Counted from the first letter of the stretch, positions 12,701 to 55,160 are shown. The stretch is DNA of 64,000 nucleotides from Anodontia alba (GCA_964016985.1 OZ024827.1:79745835-79809834); one strand, 5' to 3'. Notes: a model not told the origin generated them from the letters alone. Numbers and translations: made by a program.

Positions 12701-13368
12701 ATTCTAATCATTTTTTCATGTAAAACAGTCTTTTACCTGCAAAAAAAAAAAAAAAAAAAAAAAAAATAAAAGACTGCACCTGCCAGTAGAGCGATTCAGG
12801 CCCTCGTGGGCCTTTTGTACAAATGTAAGATACAGACAAGACATCTCATCAATTATTTTACAGACTCTGCGTGTAAAAATAAAAGAATATAAAAAAGAGT
12901 GCATACCGGCACAAAATGGCGTCAGATGCTCAGTCAGATGCGCATCCAATTAGTGATCCGGTAGTCGCGAGTTCGATCCCTGCCGGGTCCGGCAGCATTA
13001 TTTCGTTGAGATTGGTCATAGATTTTTTTTTTCTGCTGATGATTTAAAGGATGTGCACAAGTATTGATTAACAGCTTGGAGGACGAAGCCTGTCCAGGAA
13101 AATTGTGGTTAGGTAAACTGACCGGCTCGACATGACTACTTTAGACAGCGAAACTTCTGACAGAAGAAGAATCTGACTGATCAAAGTCTTCACTGGACGC
13201 ACATAGAATCTGACAGTAAGCTATGCGCCAGCTCAGATGTAGAATAATATAAATGTACTTCAGTAATACAAGCACCCTTTCACACAAATAATTCTCACCT
13301 GAACAATTACTGTAACCAAATAAGGCGAAACAAAGGCACATGGATAAAAGACATAACTTGTCCTTCAT
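1681..13368 (-). CDS. Laccase-like multicopper oxidase, gene A (5' part, exons 1-6; continues past the left edge)
   Basis: Six exons in transcript order: 13368-13299, 10735-10638, 7519-7400, 7060-6900, 4489-4242, 1941-1681. All junctions are GT-AG and the phases (1, 0, 0, 2, 1, then 1 at the last donor) keep one open frame of 319 complete codons. The product has a signal peptide, a Cys-rich N-terminus, cupredoxin domain 1 with HWHG (residues 120-123) and HSH (164-166), and part of domain 2. In the family these oxidases take electrons from phenols at a type 1 copper and reduce oxygen to water at a trinuclear cluster; animal members act outside the cell in cuticle, shell or periostracum hardening, pigment or iron handling. 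The role here is not known. The exons for domain 3 lie beyond coordinate 1, so activity cannot be judged. Exon sizes match gene B exactly. Confidence 0.93.
2775..2840. repeat. Long A run with one C
   Basis: About 65 bases of A interrupted once. A second run is at 3013-3047. Gene A intron 5. Confidence 0.9.
3360..3400. repeat. (TG)n followed by a G run
   Basis: GTGTGTGTG then ~22 G, then TGGGG. Similar G-rich tracts are at 54951-54980 and 57677-57717. Candidate G-quadruplex sites. Confidence 0.85.
4242..4489 (-). CDS. Gene A exon 5: end of cupredoxin 1 (HSH) and start of domain 2
   Basis: 248 bp. Begins RYEFIAEPSGTHWYHSHTG; HSH supplies two type 3 copper ligands. Ends ...WEYMIPIN with one base of an Ala codon before GTAAGT. 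Acceptor TTAATTAG. Its first ~49 bp are duplicated in the intron just upstream (4732-4781). Confidence 0.95.
4441..4955. repeat. Two-copy local tandem duplication including exon 5 edge
   Basis: Unit 1 about 4441-4730 and unit 2 about 4731-4955 align along their length. Unit 1 has ~60 extra bases near 4650-4710. Both units end in CACGTGATCATTATTTAA. The duplicated DNA spans the exon 5 acceptor and intron 4 of gene A. Confidence 0.8.
4732..4781 (-). pseudogene. Duplicated fragment of gene A exon 5
   Basis: A copy of the first ~49 bp of exon 5 (encoding the HWYHSH stretch) with its intron flank. It retains an AG acceptor but has no matching 3' part and no donor. It belongs to a local tandem duplication of about 290 bp (4441-4730 copied at 4731-4955). 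Probably a non-functional intronic relic, though it could act as a decoy acceptor. Confidence 0.75.
5305..5537 (-). mobile_element. MITE F1 copy 1 (reverse; left end degraded)
   Basis: Shares the F1 body: GGATTTACAGG arm, central palindrome TAACTGCCTCGGCGAGGCGG, then the AAAACTTTCAGTTTTTGGTGG arm. The left terminus merges into a TA repeat. Lies in gene A intron 4. Confidence 0.8.
6099..6379 (+). mobile_element. MITE F1 copy 2 (forward)
   Basis: Begins CATTACGAAAACACGCC and ends TTTTTTCGTGATG, with the central hairpin at about 6190-6285. No coding capacity. Gene A intron 4. Confidence 0.88.
6499..6792 (-). mobile_element. MITE F1 copy 3 (reverse), carrying a T run
   Basis: Begins CATCACGAAATCATACC and ends GTTTTCGTAATG. 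Hairpin near 6590-6690. A ~30-base T run (6718-6747) has expanded inside, explaining its extra length. Only ~120 bp from copy 2 in opposite orientation, so the pair forms a larger inverted repeat. Confidence 0.88.
6900..7060 (-). CDS. Gene A exon 4: cupredoxin domain 1 with HWHG
   Basis: 161 bp beginning VCKGDTVLVWVKN. It carries SVHWHGITQ, whose two His are type 2 and type 3 copper ligands, then HMDGVGMLTQCSI. The donor TTTAG|GTAAAA splits an Arg codon completed by exon 5. Differs from gene B exon 4 at about one base in ten. Confidence 0.95.
7400..7519 (-). CDS. Gene A exon 3: Cys-rich linker into cupredoxin domain 1
   Basis: 120 bp, 40 codons, phase 0 at both ends. Reads ACHLCPFNETDCFRPHC, then VNRQLPGPSIE, the standard animal-laccase entry into Cu-oxidase_3. 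Acceptor TTTTTAG, donor GAG|GTACAA. Five cysteines and one NET sequon are visible. Confidence 0.94.
7883..7890. promoter_or_regulatory. CRE-like palindrome TGACGTCA
   Basis: Perfect TGACGTCA with further TGACGT half sites at about 7901 and a CTGACGTC at 7839. Gene A intron 2. An 8-bp site occurs by chance, so this is weak. Confidence 0.2.
8263..8358. repeat. Long perfect hairpin
   Basis: Arms TTCACAAAGTGAATAACC ... GTCTTAAGTCAAATCATCTG and their complement meet at TGATATCA with no loop; about 45 bp per arm and only one or two mismatches. Gene A intron 2. Confidence 0.8.
8347..8541. mobile_element. Partial F9 element
   Basis: Shares AATGTGGCGTCTGAACAGGG, AGTTCAGGAATTTCTATAAA and CCGGGCATAAATGAGTTAA with 17875-18105. 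The left end is missing. Gene A intron 2. Confidence 0.62.
10422..10605. repeat. Foldback element F10 copy 1
   Basis: CAGAAAACGTACCTTCGGAC on the left and TCAGAAGGTACGCTTTCTC on the right; internal GATTAGCCTGCAAATTCGCG. It ends 33 bp from gene A exon 2. Internal pieces of this family recur at about 28240-28350, 35150-35315, 37500-37710, 51915-52010 and 61215-61420. Confidence 0.65.
10638..10735 (-). CDS. Gene A exon 2: Cys-rich N-terminal segment
   Basis: 98 bp, 2 bases plus 32 codons, ending ...VLSK before GTAAGC. Contains HICNRVCEENKPMKCEYNF, matching the CxxxC...PxxC pattern before the first cupredoxin domain of animal laccases, with an NFT glycosylation sequon. The exon plus 5 bases on the donor side and 10 on the acceptor side (10633-10745) is identical, base for base, to 41713-41825 of gene B. 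Confidence 0.92.
10878..11960 (+). repeat. Tandem repeat of ~160 bp, five units, interrupted by a MITE
   Basis: Each unit has TTTCTCGTTTACGCGATAAA, then CCGATTCTTTTGAAACTTGC, then a variable AATGAAGAAAATCCGTC stretch. Units begin near 10885, 11018, 11185, 11610 and 11778. F1 copy 4 (11267-11545) sits inside unit 3. Preceded by a pyrimidine-rich stretch with TCCGTGCGTC motifs (10820-10875). Gene A intron 1. Confidence 0.75.
11267..11545 (+). mobile_element. MITE F1 copy 4 (forward), nested in a tandem repeat
   Basis: 279 bp, CATTACGAAAACACG to TTTTCGTGATG, with hairpin 11365-11450. It interrupts one unit of the ~160-bp tandem repeat at 10878-11960, so it inserted after that array formed. Gene A intron 1. 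Confidence 0.9.
12905..13140 (+). mobile_element. SINE of the same second family, diverged
   Basis: B box GAGTTCGATCCC, then GGGTCCGGCAGCATT, GAGATTGGTCATAGA, AAGTATTGATTAACAGC and GGTAAACTGACCGGCTCGAC, collinear with 27440-27650. The 5' end is poorly preserved. In gene A intron 1, only ~160 bp from exon 1. Confidence 0.68.
13299..13368 (-). CDS. Gene A exon 1: start codon and signal peptide
   Basis: Encodes 23 residues plus one base: MKDKLCLLSMC then a hydrophobic run ending ...SNCS, a typical secretory signal. The donor is CAG|GTGAGA, phase 1, completing a Val codon with exon 2. An in-frame ATG 24 bases upstream (13392) would add MWLIDDVN. The 13368 start is chosen because gene B starts at the equivalent point and the exon is then 70 bp in both genes. 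This exon is the most diverged between the two genes. Confidence 0.85.
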
Positions 13369-13410
13369 GTTCACATCATCTATCAACCACAAACAACTAC
13401 TTACCTTATT

Positions 13411-13451
13411 AGGTAACCTTAATATTTATAGGATTGCTATTGCTTATCGCG
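13411..13451 (-). promoter_or_regulatory. Gene A core promoter block (TATA plus GATA-type motif)
   Basis: On the minus strand CGATAAGCA is followed by CCTATAAATATTA and GTTACCTA, about 45-85 bases upstream of the ATG. Gene B has the same ordered block (CGATAAGCA, TATATAAATATTA, GTTACCTA) in the same place although surrounding sequence has diverged. Conservation between paralogues plus position argues for a core promoter; no transcript data are available. Confidence 0.6.
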
Positions 13452-15264
13452 TTTGAAGTTCATTCACTATTACAAAAAGGTATTCATTTAAATCCCGAAT
13501 AGACCATTCTACCGCAGCTCTGGCAGGCCCAGTTCCAATAAAAGGGGTGTATGGTTAGTACTTGTATTACCAAATTTTATAGAAAGCCCTGTATTTAGTG
13601 CAGACCGTGATCAAACGCCACTTTCTTGATCTCCGCTGTTTGCCAATGTCTCTTTTTATGGGACGTTAAGTATAATTGGGTTTACAAATTAAAATATATC
13701 ACCGACATAAATGCCGGCGTACAAAGTGTAAAAGTACAACAATTTGATAGTGTCTACATTTGTTTTGCATTCAGACAGCAATATTTAGATGCATCACCAG
13801 GTCGAGTAATTAGTTTTCAATGTTTTATGTTATAAGGTATTAAATGTCGAGTTTTCTGTGCTCCTGCTTTTGGCGTACGTAGTCCCAGGATCTCATTCAA
13901 AAGGAGGTGGAATTTGGTCCCTGACCCCACCACGCATATTGGTTTTCACCTTTTAATAACATGTTATCAATGTTGCGGCGGCGATACGGCGACACTTTCG
14001 CAGCTGTGTTTATGGGATATTTGATAAATGTGGATCAAGGGAACAGCTCCCTCTGTTGATTTACACTAATACGTTGTCTTTTGTTATTGTGTTTGATGGC
14101 TTATGTCAGGCGTTGTGGGCGTCTCTTTGTGATTTGTGGTTCGTTTTTTTCCTTCCTTCGTTAAAGCTTGTGATTGTGGCTATTCCTGGGTCTTGGTTAT
14201 TTTTTTGGCAAACACTGGTTGAAATAATCTGCAAAAGTCCGGGTTTTTGGGCACTAGGCATTAATGGGTTCACGCACTAATAGCAAAACAATATACTGTT
14301 ACAAATAGTGTTTCTCCCTGAAAAGCATTGCACAATGGACGATTAAAATTGTATGTACTGTTTTAATCCTGTCCGCCTTACTTCTTAAAAAGGCAAGAAA
14401 CTAACGAAGACATCTTTAATTTACCCAAAATTAAAACCACTGATTCCTAGTCTGTAATAATGAATACTGTTTAAAATTAGTAGAAGTATTTATTTTTGAA
14501 TAATTATTTAAGGTTTAAGTGTCTTTGTAATCTATTTCTAATAGTTTAAGCACGCACTAATTGCATTCTGTCATGTTTTATAGAACGAAGGTTGATTCAC
14601 TTGAGCCTCTTTAAAACATTGTATGATGATCACTGATCTACTCTAAAAGGAAACAGTTGCCGCCGAGTGGTGAGGGGCAGCGAGTGGGGCGGCAAATTAT
14701 TTCATTTCATTTTTCTGTATAAACCAATATTCAGAAGGGGTTTGATGCAGAAAATCAAACAGGAAGTCACAATACATAAACAGTTATCTCCCTTGTATAA
14801 AATGAGAAAAAAATAACCCTGTGTATTCAGTTCTCTTGTGGTACCGTATGCACAGCGTAATATTTACCTGTTTGTTTTCCTGCATACCAAGCCACCTCGT
14901 CTTCCCCCCTCCCCCTCCCCCCAACGCCCCCGAAGAGGGAGTCCACTCTTAAAAAGAGAATTCGCTCTTAAAGGGAGCAATCATTCTTTTAATAGTAGAG
15001 TCCTTCACAGACGGGATGCAAAACAAAGTGTACCTGTTTGCTTGATGCTTTTCGTTGTTTGACAAGATCTTTTTTTTTCCGATTTATTTCTGATAGATTT
15101 AGTATATTTGATGTGTTATCCCATTTGTTCAAGGCATCTTTTTGTGTACTATCTGTCATAAAATCTGCAATCCGACCTACTGCCGCACAAATAAAGGGTC
15201 AGCTAAATCTTCAACCTTGAATATTTTAACTACCAAGATGGAATCTGTCGCATAACATCTACAT
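13452..15264. other. Intergenic stretch upstream of gene A
   Basis: No gene recognised. Around 14060-14235 there is a dispersed repeat (TGTGATTGTGGCTATTCCTGG) also seen near 22930-23170, 27240-27360, 42100-42180 and 60340-60420. Confidence 0.6.
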
Positions 15265-15543
15265 CATCACGAAAACACGCTTATACAATTTTGACCCCCT
15301 TAAACCCCACGTTTATATAGTAAAACTGGGGTTTACAGGGGTATACATTATTTTTCTTATTTCTGCTCAAAAACGTAGATTGTGGGTACTCGTTAGAACC
15401 GCCTCGACGAGGCGGTTCTAACGAGTACCCACAATCTATGCTTAGAGCAGAAATACGAAAAATATCAGAATTTTTTATCTGAAAATTTTCATTTTTTGGC
15501 AGTCAAATTTTCAATATATTTGAATAGGCATGTTTTCGTAATG
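15265..15543 (-). mobile_element. MITE F1 copy 5 (reverse)
   Basis: 279 bp, CATCACGAAAACACGC to GTTTTCGTAATG, with a near-perfect palindrome around 15362-15455. Intergenic between the two laccase genes. Confidence 0.9.
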
Positions 15544-15831
15544 TTAAATAATATCCCCTTATACAGATTAATAAATGTTTTTAATAGTTCTGAAAAATCA
15601 GAATCAGAGAGCATTAATGATCATCGTTGTCATTTTGTTTAAAAATTACAATGTATACGGTTTTCACTGCAAACTGTGTGGACCTTCAGCAAACTTGTCA
15701 GACGCTCGTGCTTGATTGGATTACCATTATGTATATATCCGTCATTATGTCAGTACGCATATGTTCAGGATAAATAAAAATGAGATACCCAAGTGTCGTC
15801 ATTATGGCAGTACATATTCAGGATAAATCAG

Positions 15832-16110
15832 CATTACGAAAACATGCCTATGCAAACATACTGAAAAATTCATCACACAAAAAGGAAACTTTTCAGAAAA
15901 AAAATCTAATATTTTTTTTCATATTTCTGCTCCAAACATAGATTGTGGGTACTCGTTGGAACCGCATTGCCGAGGCGGTTCTGTAGAGTAGTCACAATCT
16001 ATGTTTTTGAGCAGAAATAAGAAAGATAATGTATACCCATGTAAATCCCAGTTTTACTAAATAAAAATGGGGTTTAAGGAGTCAAAATTATACAGGCATG
16101 TTTTCGTGGA
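15832..16110 (+). mobile_element. MITE F1 copy 6 (forward)
   Basis: CATTACGAAAACATGCC to ATGTTTTCGTGG. The palindrome core has decayed (GGAACCGCATTGCCGAGG), so this is an older copy. Intergenic. Confidence 0.87.
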
Positions 16111-16420
16111 GTATGGGATACTCAAGGGAAAAACCGCAGTCAGTAGTTATAATATTGTGGTCATTTAAGATCTTTGTCTGCCCATTCATGGATTTTTGGA
16201 GAATTTATATGAGTGTCACTCATGGGACCTAACTAGCCGAAACTAGCTTAGTCGGCCCAGAAGACAATGGTACTTCAGGAGTTTCCAGTTAAGTGGATGT
16301 GTTAATTGATCAAAAGGTTAATTCCTTTTAGAATTCTTTATTGTCTCACTAAATTGCCCGGATATATATATGCTGGTCTGGGTCATCCATATCTATATGC
16401 GTAATTGCGTTCATAGAATA

Positions 16421-16739
16421 CTATTACGAAAACATGCCTATTCAAATATACTGAAAATTTTACCACCCAAAAAATGATAATTTTCAGACAAAAAATTATG
16501 ATATTTTTCACATTTCTGCTCAAAACATAGATTGTGGGTACTCGTTAGAACCGCCTGATTGTGGGTACTCGTTAGAACCGCCTCGACGAGGCGGTTCTAA
16601 CGAGTTCCCACAATCTATGTTTTTGAGCAAATAAAATTAATGTATAACCCTGTAAACACCAGTTTTACTGTAATAAAGTGGGGTTTAAGGGGGGCGGGGG
16701 GGGGGGGGGTCAAAATTATATAGGCATGTTTCCGTGGTG
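16421..16739 (+). mobile_element. MITE F1 copy 7 (forward) with duplicated hairpin arm
   Basis: ATTACGAAAACATGCC to ATGTTTCCGTGG. The left hairpin arm appears twice in a row (16524-16553 and 16554-16581), and a G run has grown near 16689-16710. Intergenic. Confidence 0.87.
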
Positions 16740-17570
16740 GATGCGAACACCGGGGACCCTGACCTAATTACACTGACGTTTCAAGCCAGAACCGTCATCG
16801 CACTGAGTCATCGCCGTCCATGTGTAGTATCTTACAGTGCACATGGAGTTCATTGCTTGCAAACAGGGCATCATTTGGCCACCGCTCATCTGTAGCCGGG
16901 TCATCTCATGGCCGTACTTTTGTGATGCGACTGGTCTAGGTCGACTTAGACCGTGTACGTCATTACGTAAGTTATAGAATCTCCGAGCAGACTGATCTAT
17001 GTCATCAATTTTAGCATATGGTTTATGTGAAATAAGAAAACTTAAATGTATCCATTGAGTAGAGGTACTGGTAGCATGAACAATACATTTCTATCCATAA
17101 ACAGAAAACATCTTTTACTAAGGTTTAGCACATAGCACTCTGTGTGCAATTTTCAGCAAACAACACTGCCATATTTCCCAGAAAACAGGTTTTGACATTT
17201 TATGCAATCTATCTCCTATAGAATGAAAAGTCAAATCATAATGTTTGAAAAAAAAAATCAATAAAAAAAAAAAAAAAAAAATCATCCATTTGTCGTCTGC
17301 TGAATTTCCCTATAAAGTATTGCAATCTAGACGCCAAATTAAACGTAGATGTCAGGAAAAAGTGTTGCGATTGTTATAGCCAGTTACATACATTATTAAT
17401 TGATTCTATTCAACTATTTATATGATCTAAACGGGATTGTCTTATAGTTTCACTTTTTTGATGTAATAATGTTTGTGCATAACCCAAACTACCATATTTT
17501 CTCTAAGTGTTTGCTCAGACAGCTTGAACAAACAGATTAGGCCAGATCAGATTCCGCTGAAAGTGTAATT

Positions 17571-17783
17571 AACCCTTTTCCTGCTGAACCCTGATATACC
17601 CTGCCTTTGCAAACAGTGGAGATCCAGATCAGTTAGCTTCTGAAGAAGCCAACTTATCAGGATCTACACTGTTTGCTGTTAAAATTTTTTAGTTTATAAC
17701 AACAATCCAAATCAAGTAATCTGATTGGCTGCAAATCAGAAGTGGGCGTGGGCATCTTAATTTATTCAGCAGGACAAGGGTTA
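17571..17783. mobile_element. Foldback element F8 copy 2
   Basis: TTAACCCTTTTCCTGCTGAA to TTCAGCAGGACAAGGGTTAA, the best preserved terminal repeats of this family. Intergenic. Confidence 0.78.
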
Positions 17784-17874
17784 AGGTTTATTTGATTAGA
17801 CATTCAACCAGAAGTGTTTGACAAACCAATAGGTAATAAAACCGGCTCATTGAAAATTTATAAGTTTGGTGAGA

Positions 17875-18105
17875 ATTTAGGCCATTTATGCTTAGCGTCC
17901 CATAAATCGGACAAAGTCAAACAGTGTAGACCCAGAGCAGACGCCGCACCATGCGGCGTCTGATCAGGGTCTTCACTGTTTGCGTTAAGTTCTGGAATTT
18001 CTATGAAACCTAGGCAAATAAAAACTAATCAGACAACCTGCTATATATTGGAAAGACTGGTCCAAAACTATAGTAGACGAGTCCACCAGGCATAAATGGG
18101 TTAAG
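17875..18105. mobile_element. Foldback element F9 copy 1
   Basis: GGCCATTTATGCTTAGCG to CCAGGCATAAATGGGTTAA, with internal hairpin CAGACGCCGCACCATGCGGC. The same unit is at 46468-46696 and a partial copy at 8347-8541. Confidence 0.74.
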
Positions 18106-18284
18106 GTATGTTATTATTAAGGTAAATACGGTGTATAGCATGTGATATATTGGACTGATCATTGGTAGTGTACAGTATTTACCCTACATATTCAGGAACA
18201 TTAAGTCCTCTGCATACTTGTCCTGAAGTTGACCAAGTCCATTTGACTACCCGTTAATTTGTCTCAAAACAGCTGAATGAAAAG

Positions 18285-18362
18285 CAAACAGGGTAGACCC
18301 TGATCAGACGCCGCGTTTTGCGGCTTCTGATCTGTGTCAACAGTGTTTGCCCAGGCTTGTGT
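18285..18362. repeat. Hairpin fragment of the F9 type
   Basis: ACCCTGATCAGACGCCGCG / CGGCTTCTGATCTGTGTC pair around a short loop. A similar fragment is at 41175-41240 (CGCCTCGTCTTTCGGCG). Solo internal hairpin without family ends. Confidence 0.55.
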
Positions 18363-19243
18363 GTCCTAATGCATGGGGAAATACGTTATGCTTAAGTATT
18401 TGCTATCGGATCTGTGGGTGAATGATTAAAATAATTTTATCACTACCTACAGAGACATTTAAAGTTCTTATTTTATCAGCGCTTAATTGTGGATGATAAA
18501 AATTATATCTGCTTAAAATAGCAATGTTGAATATGATAAAGAGCTATCAAGTGTTTACATGCACATGTATTATGCTTTGGTATTTGAATTCAAGGACAAA
18601 AAGAAAATTTATAAAATTATCAAAATCACCTTTAATAAGCTTCCGGTGCATTTGCGTCACCAGTAAGATTCGAATTATCAAATACCATGGAATATTTGAT
18701 ATTTACCCAGTGATGCATCGTTAACATAACACTCATACTCAGTAGCTTGTGCAACCAAACTAAATATTCAGAAATAATCAATGAAAGAATGTAAAAAATA
18801 ATCAAACGAAACACAATTAGTTATCTCTATATTTACGTCATATAACAAAACAATATTTTTATTTTAATAGAGTATCTGTCCATTACAATGTATAATATCA
18901 GGTAACCTACCTAACACTAGCTACAGTAAGCTAAAACAATATATTTATACACATGCAGAGTAGCAAGTGCTGTCTGTCGATCATCTGAGCTTGATTGTAG
19001 ACCTAAAATATGTTATGGTAGAAAATATGTTTTGATTGGTCAATGAAATTTGGAAATAAGAGCAAAAGAAATCAACGTTTAATTCAAATGAGCTCGTCCA
19101 CAGACATTACTAGTCAGATGCAAATCTTTTGAAACAAAATGCGAAGAAGCCCTCATCCAATTTGAGTCTTGATTGATACGTACCGTTATTTAAATAGAGG
19201 AAAGCAAAGTTATCACTCATAAAATGGTCAACCACCCCCCACA

Positions 19244-19292
<49 letters not shown>

Positions 19293-19550
19293 ACACACAC
19301 AAAACATGCATTCACTTTGTAGGATACCATTCATGTTGTTGCCTTTTTTTTTGTAACGACAGACAATGATTTATTTGTATCAAAAAATTAGTATTACAAG
19401 AATTCTTCTAAATTTATAGATCGATGCTAAAAACAATGGGGTCCGACAGACCTTCCTGCAAAATGTTTTCGAGCTAGCATTGTATTTGAAAATCGATTCA
19501 GAATGACAACAGATAAATGAGTACGCAGTTTATGATACCGGTACCGCTGT
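18363..19550. other. Intergenic stretch between the laccase genes
   Basis: AT-rich, with an A/CA run at 19246-19302. No coding frame or element end that I can support. Confidence 0.6.
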
Positions 19551-19552
19551 TA

Positions 19553-19680
19553 ATGAAGTAAGGCTGTTAAAAGTTTATTCCGATAATTAAAGTAATTTAC
19601 TTGACCGGATACTCTAGCGAATCGAATAAGTTCAAGAATATATACACCGTAGGACGTTGTGCGAGGAAGGGGAGCCACTC
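19553..19680 (-). pseudogene. Second fragment of the same retroelement tail
   Basis: Minus strand APLPRTTSYGVYILELIRFA then RVSGQVNYFNYRNKLLTALL, matching the SYGxYI...RFARV...RNK pattern at 61880-62000. Only ~40 residues remain. Intergenic between the two genes. Confidence 0.62.
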
Positions 19681-19681
19681 T

Positions 19682-19901
19682 TAACCCTAGTCCTGCTAAA
19701 CCAGGAAATGCGCTACCTTTGCAAACAGTGTAGATCCAGATCATTTGCCATCTGATTTTAATCTGCACTGTTTGTTTTTAAGAATGTGAATTTGTGTCAA
19801 CGACCTGGTCCAAGTAATCTGAGATCAAGTAATCTGACTGACTGAAAAAAAAAATAGATATGGGAGCGGCATCTGAATTTATTCAGCATGGCAAGGGTTA
19901 A
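19682..19901. mobile_element. Foldback element F8 copy 3
   Basis: TTAACCCTAGTCCTGCTAAA to TTCAGCATGGCAAGGGTTAA, with CAAACAGTGTAGATCCAGAT internally. It abuts the retroelement fragment at 19553-19680. Confidence 0.76.
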
Positions 19902-20461
19902 ATGAAAAAACTTTGCTCCCCAATGAGCAAATTCGTACAGAGGGAGCACATTCTCCACTTTAAACAGAAAAAAATGTCTCCATTTGGGAGCATTTTCGTT
20001 TTTCTTTTAGGGTGGACCCTTTACAGAAGAAAGCTAAAACAATTTTGATGGACTGTATGGATGCACAGGCTGATCCGGGTCTTTGCTGTCAGCATATATC
20101 CAAATACTCATTTGAGCCGTGACACAGTATTTTCTTCAAGATTGTGTATGCCCAGCTCAAATCAGCCTGTCCATCCACACGTTCTAAGCAGAACATCTAC
20201 CGTTCGTTCGAATAATGCTGAGATGCTTGGCTATCCATAGAAAGCAAATCAATGACTTTGCGTAGATTGATCTGGACCATTGTTAGGCGAGCATCTGATC
20301 TCAAAGGAAATATTTGGCTTCTGGGCTAAATTACACACTATGCTTTGCGACACCAAACGCTACTAGTTGAGAACATTTGCCTATTATTAAGTTTTCAAAC
20401 GATGAGGTTAGGCAATAAATTCCAGCCAAACATAATTTGTCCTGTTCACATTCATTTTGCT

Positions 20462-20467
20462 TTTAAT
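20462..20467 (-). terminator. Possible gene B polyadenylation signal (ATTAAA)
   Basis: ATTAAA on the minus strand, 21 bases past the stop codon. It is a common AATAAA variant but the DNA is AT-rich, so this rests on position alone. Confidence 0.3.
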
Positions 20468-20488
20468 TAAATGATTCAGTGAATACAA

Positions 20489-53690
<33,202 letters not shown>

Positions 53691-53730
53691 TTTCACACTG
53701 TGTATCACACATGAGCACTAATTTTGTTTA

Positions 53731-53769
53731 TAGGTAACAGTAATATTTATATACTAAATGCTTATCGTG
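53731..53769 (-). promoter_or_regulatory. Gene B core promoter block (TATA plus GATA-type motif)
   Basis: Minus strand: CGATAAGCA, then TATATAAATATTA, then GTTACCTA, about 40-80 bases before the ATG at 53690. Order and spacing match the gene A block at 13411-13451. Confidence 0.6.
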
Positions 53770-53814
53770 TTTAGTAATTCGTTTATTAACACGAGCTGGT
53801 GCACACAGTGTCTT

Positions 53815-54081
53815 CATTACGAAAACACGCCTATTCAAATATACTGAAAATTTTACCGCCAAAAACCGAAAGTTTTTCAGATAAAAACACCCTGATATTT
53901 TTCATATTTCTGCTCAAAACATAGATTGTGGGTACTCGATGAGGCGGTTCTAACGGGTACCCACAATCTATGTTTCTGAGCAGAAATAAGAAAAATAAGG
54001 TATACCCCTGTAAACCCCAGTTTTACTATATAAAAGTGGGGTTTAAGGGGGTCAGAATTATATAGGCATATTTTCGTGATG
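53815..54081 (+). mobile_element. MITE F1 copy 15 (forward) with half-deleted hairpin
   Basis: CATTACGAAAACACGCC to ATATTTTCGTGATG. The left half of the core is lost (GGGTACTCGATGAGGCGG), removing ~14 bases and breaking the perfect palindrome. Lies between the two copies of the gene B promoter region. Confidence 0.88.
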
Positions 54082-54183
54082 AGCACTAATTATGCTTATA
54101 GGCAAAAGTAATATTTATATACTAAATGCTTATCGTGTTCAGTAATTCGTTTATTAACACGAGCTGGTGCACACAGTGTCTTA
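54082..54183 (-). promoter_or_regulatory. Second copy of the gene B promoter region
   Basis: About 100 bp nearly identical to 53711-53814, including the TATA-like and CGATAAGCA-like elements (here the T of GTTACC is changed). The MITE F1 copy at 53815-54081 separates the two, and a further F1 copy follows at 54198. The unit promoter-plus-MITE was therefore duplicated in tandem. May be an alternative start or a relic. Confidence 0.65.
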
Positions 54184-54197
54184 CAAAATTAATTTTA

Positions 54198-54478
54198 CAT
54201 TACGATAACACGCCTATTCAAATATATAGAAAATTTCACCTCCAAAAACCGAAAGTTTTTCAGATAAAAATACCCTGATTTTTTTCATATTTCTGCTCAA
54301 AACATAGATTGTGGGTACTCGTTAGAACCGCCTCATCGAGGCGGTTCTAACGAGTACCCACAATTTATGTTTTTGAGCAGAAATAGGACAAATAATGTAT
54401 ACCCCTGTAAACTCCAGTTTTACTATATAAAAGTGGGGTTTAAAGGGGTCAAAACTATATACGTATGTTTTCGTGATG
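54198..54478 (+). mobile_element. MITE F1 copy 16 (forward)
   Basis: CATTACGATAACACGCC to ATGTTTTCGTGATG with an intact hairpin. Upstream of gene B, next to the second promoter copy. Confidence 0.9.
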
Positions 54479-54875
54479 TCATCGGATTAACCTTAAACCT
54501 CAAGGGGACTGGATACACCTTGTACATTTCCCGTAATTTTCTAAAAGGGAGACAATGTTTTGACTTCTTGTTTGGTTGACTCCACATCAGGTCCTTTAAG
54601 AAAAGGGGTCTACTCTGAAACGAAAATAAGCTCCTCTGGGGAACAAATAGCTTTTCTTTTAGAGTAGACTCGTTTTCAGAAGGAAGGGGAACTTTTTGAT
54701 AGAGTTACTGTCAATGAAAAGGGACCCGTTTCCGTAAAGAAGTACAGCCTTGAACAGGAGGATTTTGAAGGGTCAGTGTCTACTGTAACAAAGTTTGGCA
54801 CTGAACTAGGAATAATTAGACTGAACACCAGGTAGTGAAATAATTAGGTTGTGGATACGGTGAGACAAGTGCAAA

Positions 54876-54950
54876 GCGTTCGCGTGGCCGAGCAGATAGC
54901 ACTCCCGATTTCGGGTAACAAAGTCCGGGGTCGGGGTCGGTCCCCACAGA
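54876..54950 (+). repeat. tRNA-like fragment
   Basis: GCGTTCGCGTGGCCGAGCAG has an A-box look of Ser/Leu-type tRNAs, followed by GCACTCCCGATTTCGG, but no clear B box or paired acceptor stem. Possibly a degraded SINE head. Confidence 0.35.
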
Positions 54951-55062
54951 ATGGGGGGTGGGGGTTGGGGGGGGGGGGGCAGTCCTGCAGCTCATGACAA
55001 TTGAGGCGTGACCTTTCAACAGTACACTTCTAACGTCTCGATATTACTGTCGTGTCCTTTTG

Positions 55063-55065
<3 letters not shown>

Positions 55066-55158
<93 letters not shown>
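55066..55158. repeat. (TA)n microsatellite
   Basis: About 46 perfect TA units. Upstream of gene B. Confidence 0.95.
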
Positions 55159-55160
<2 letters not shown>

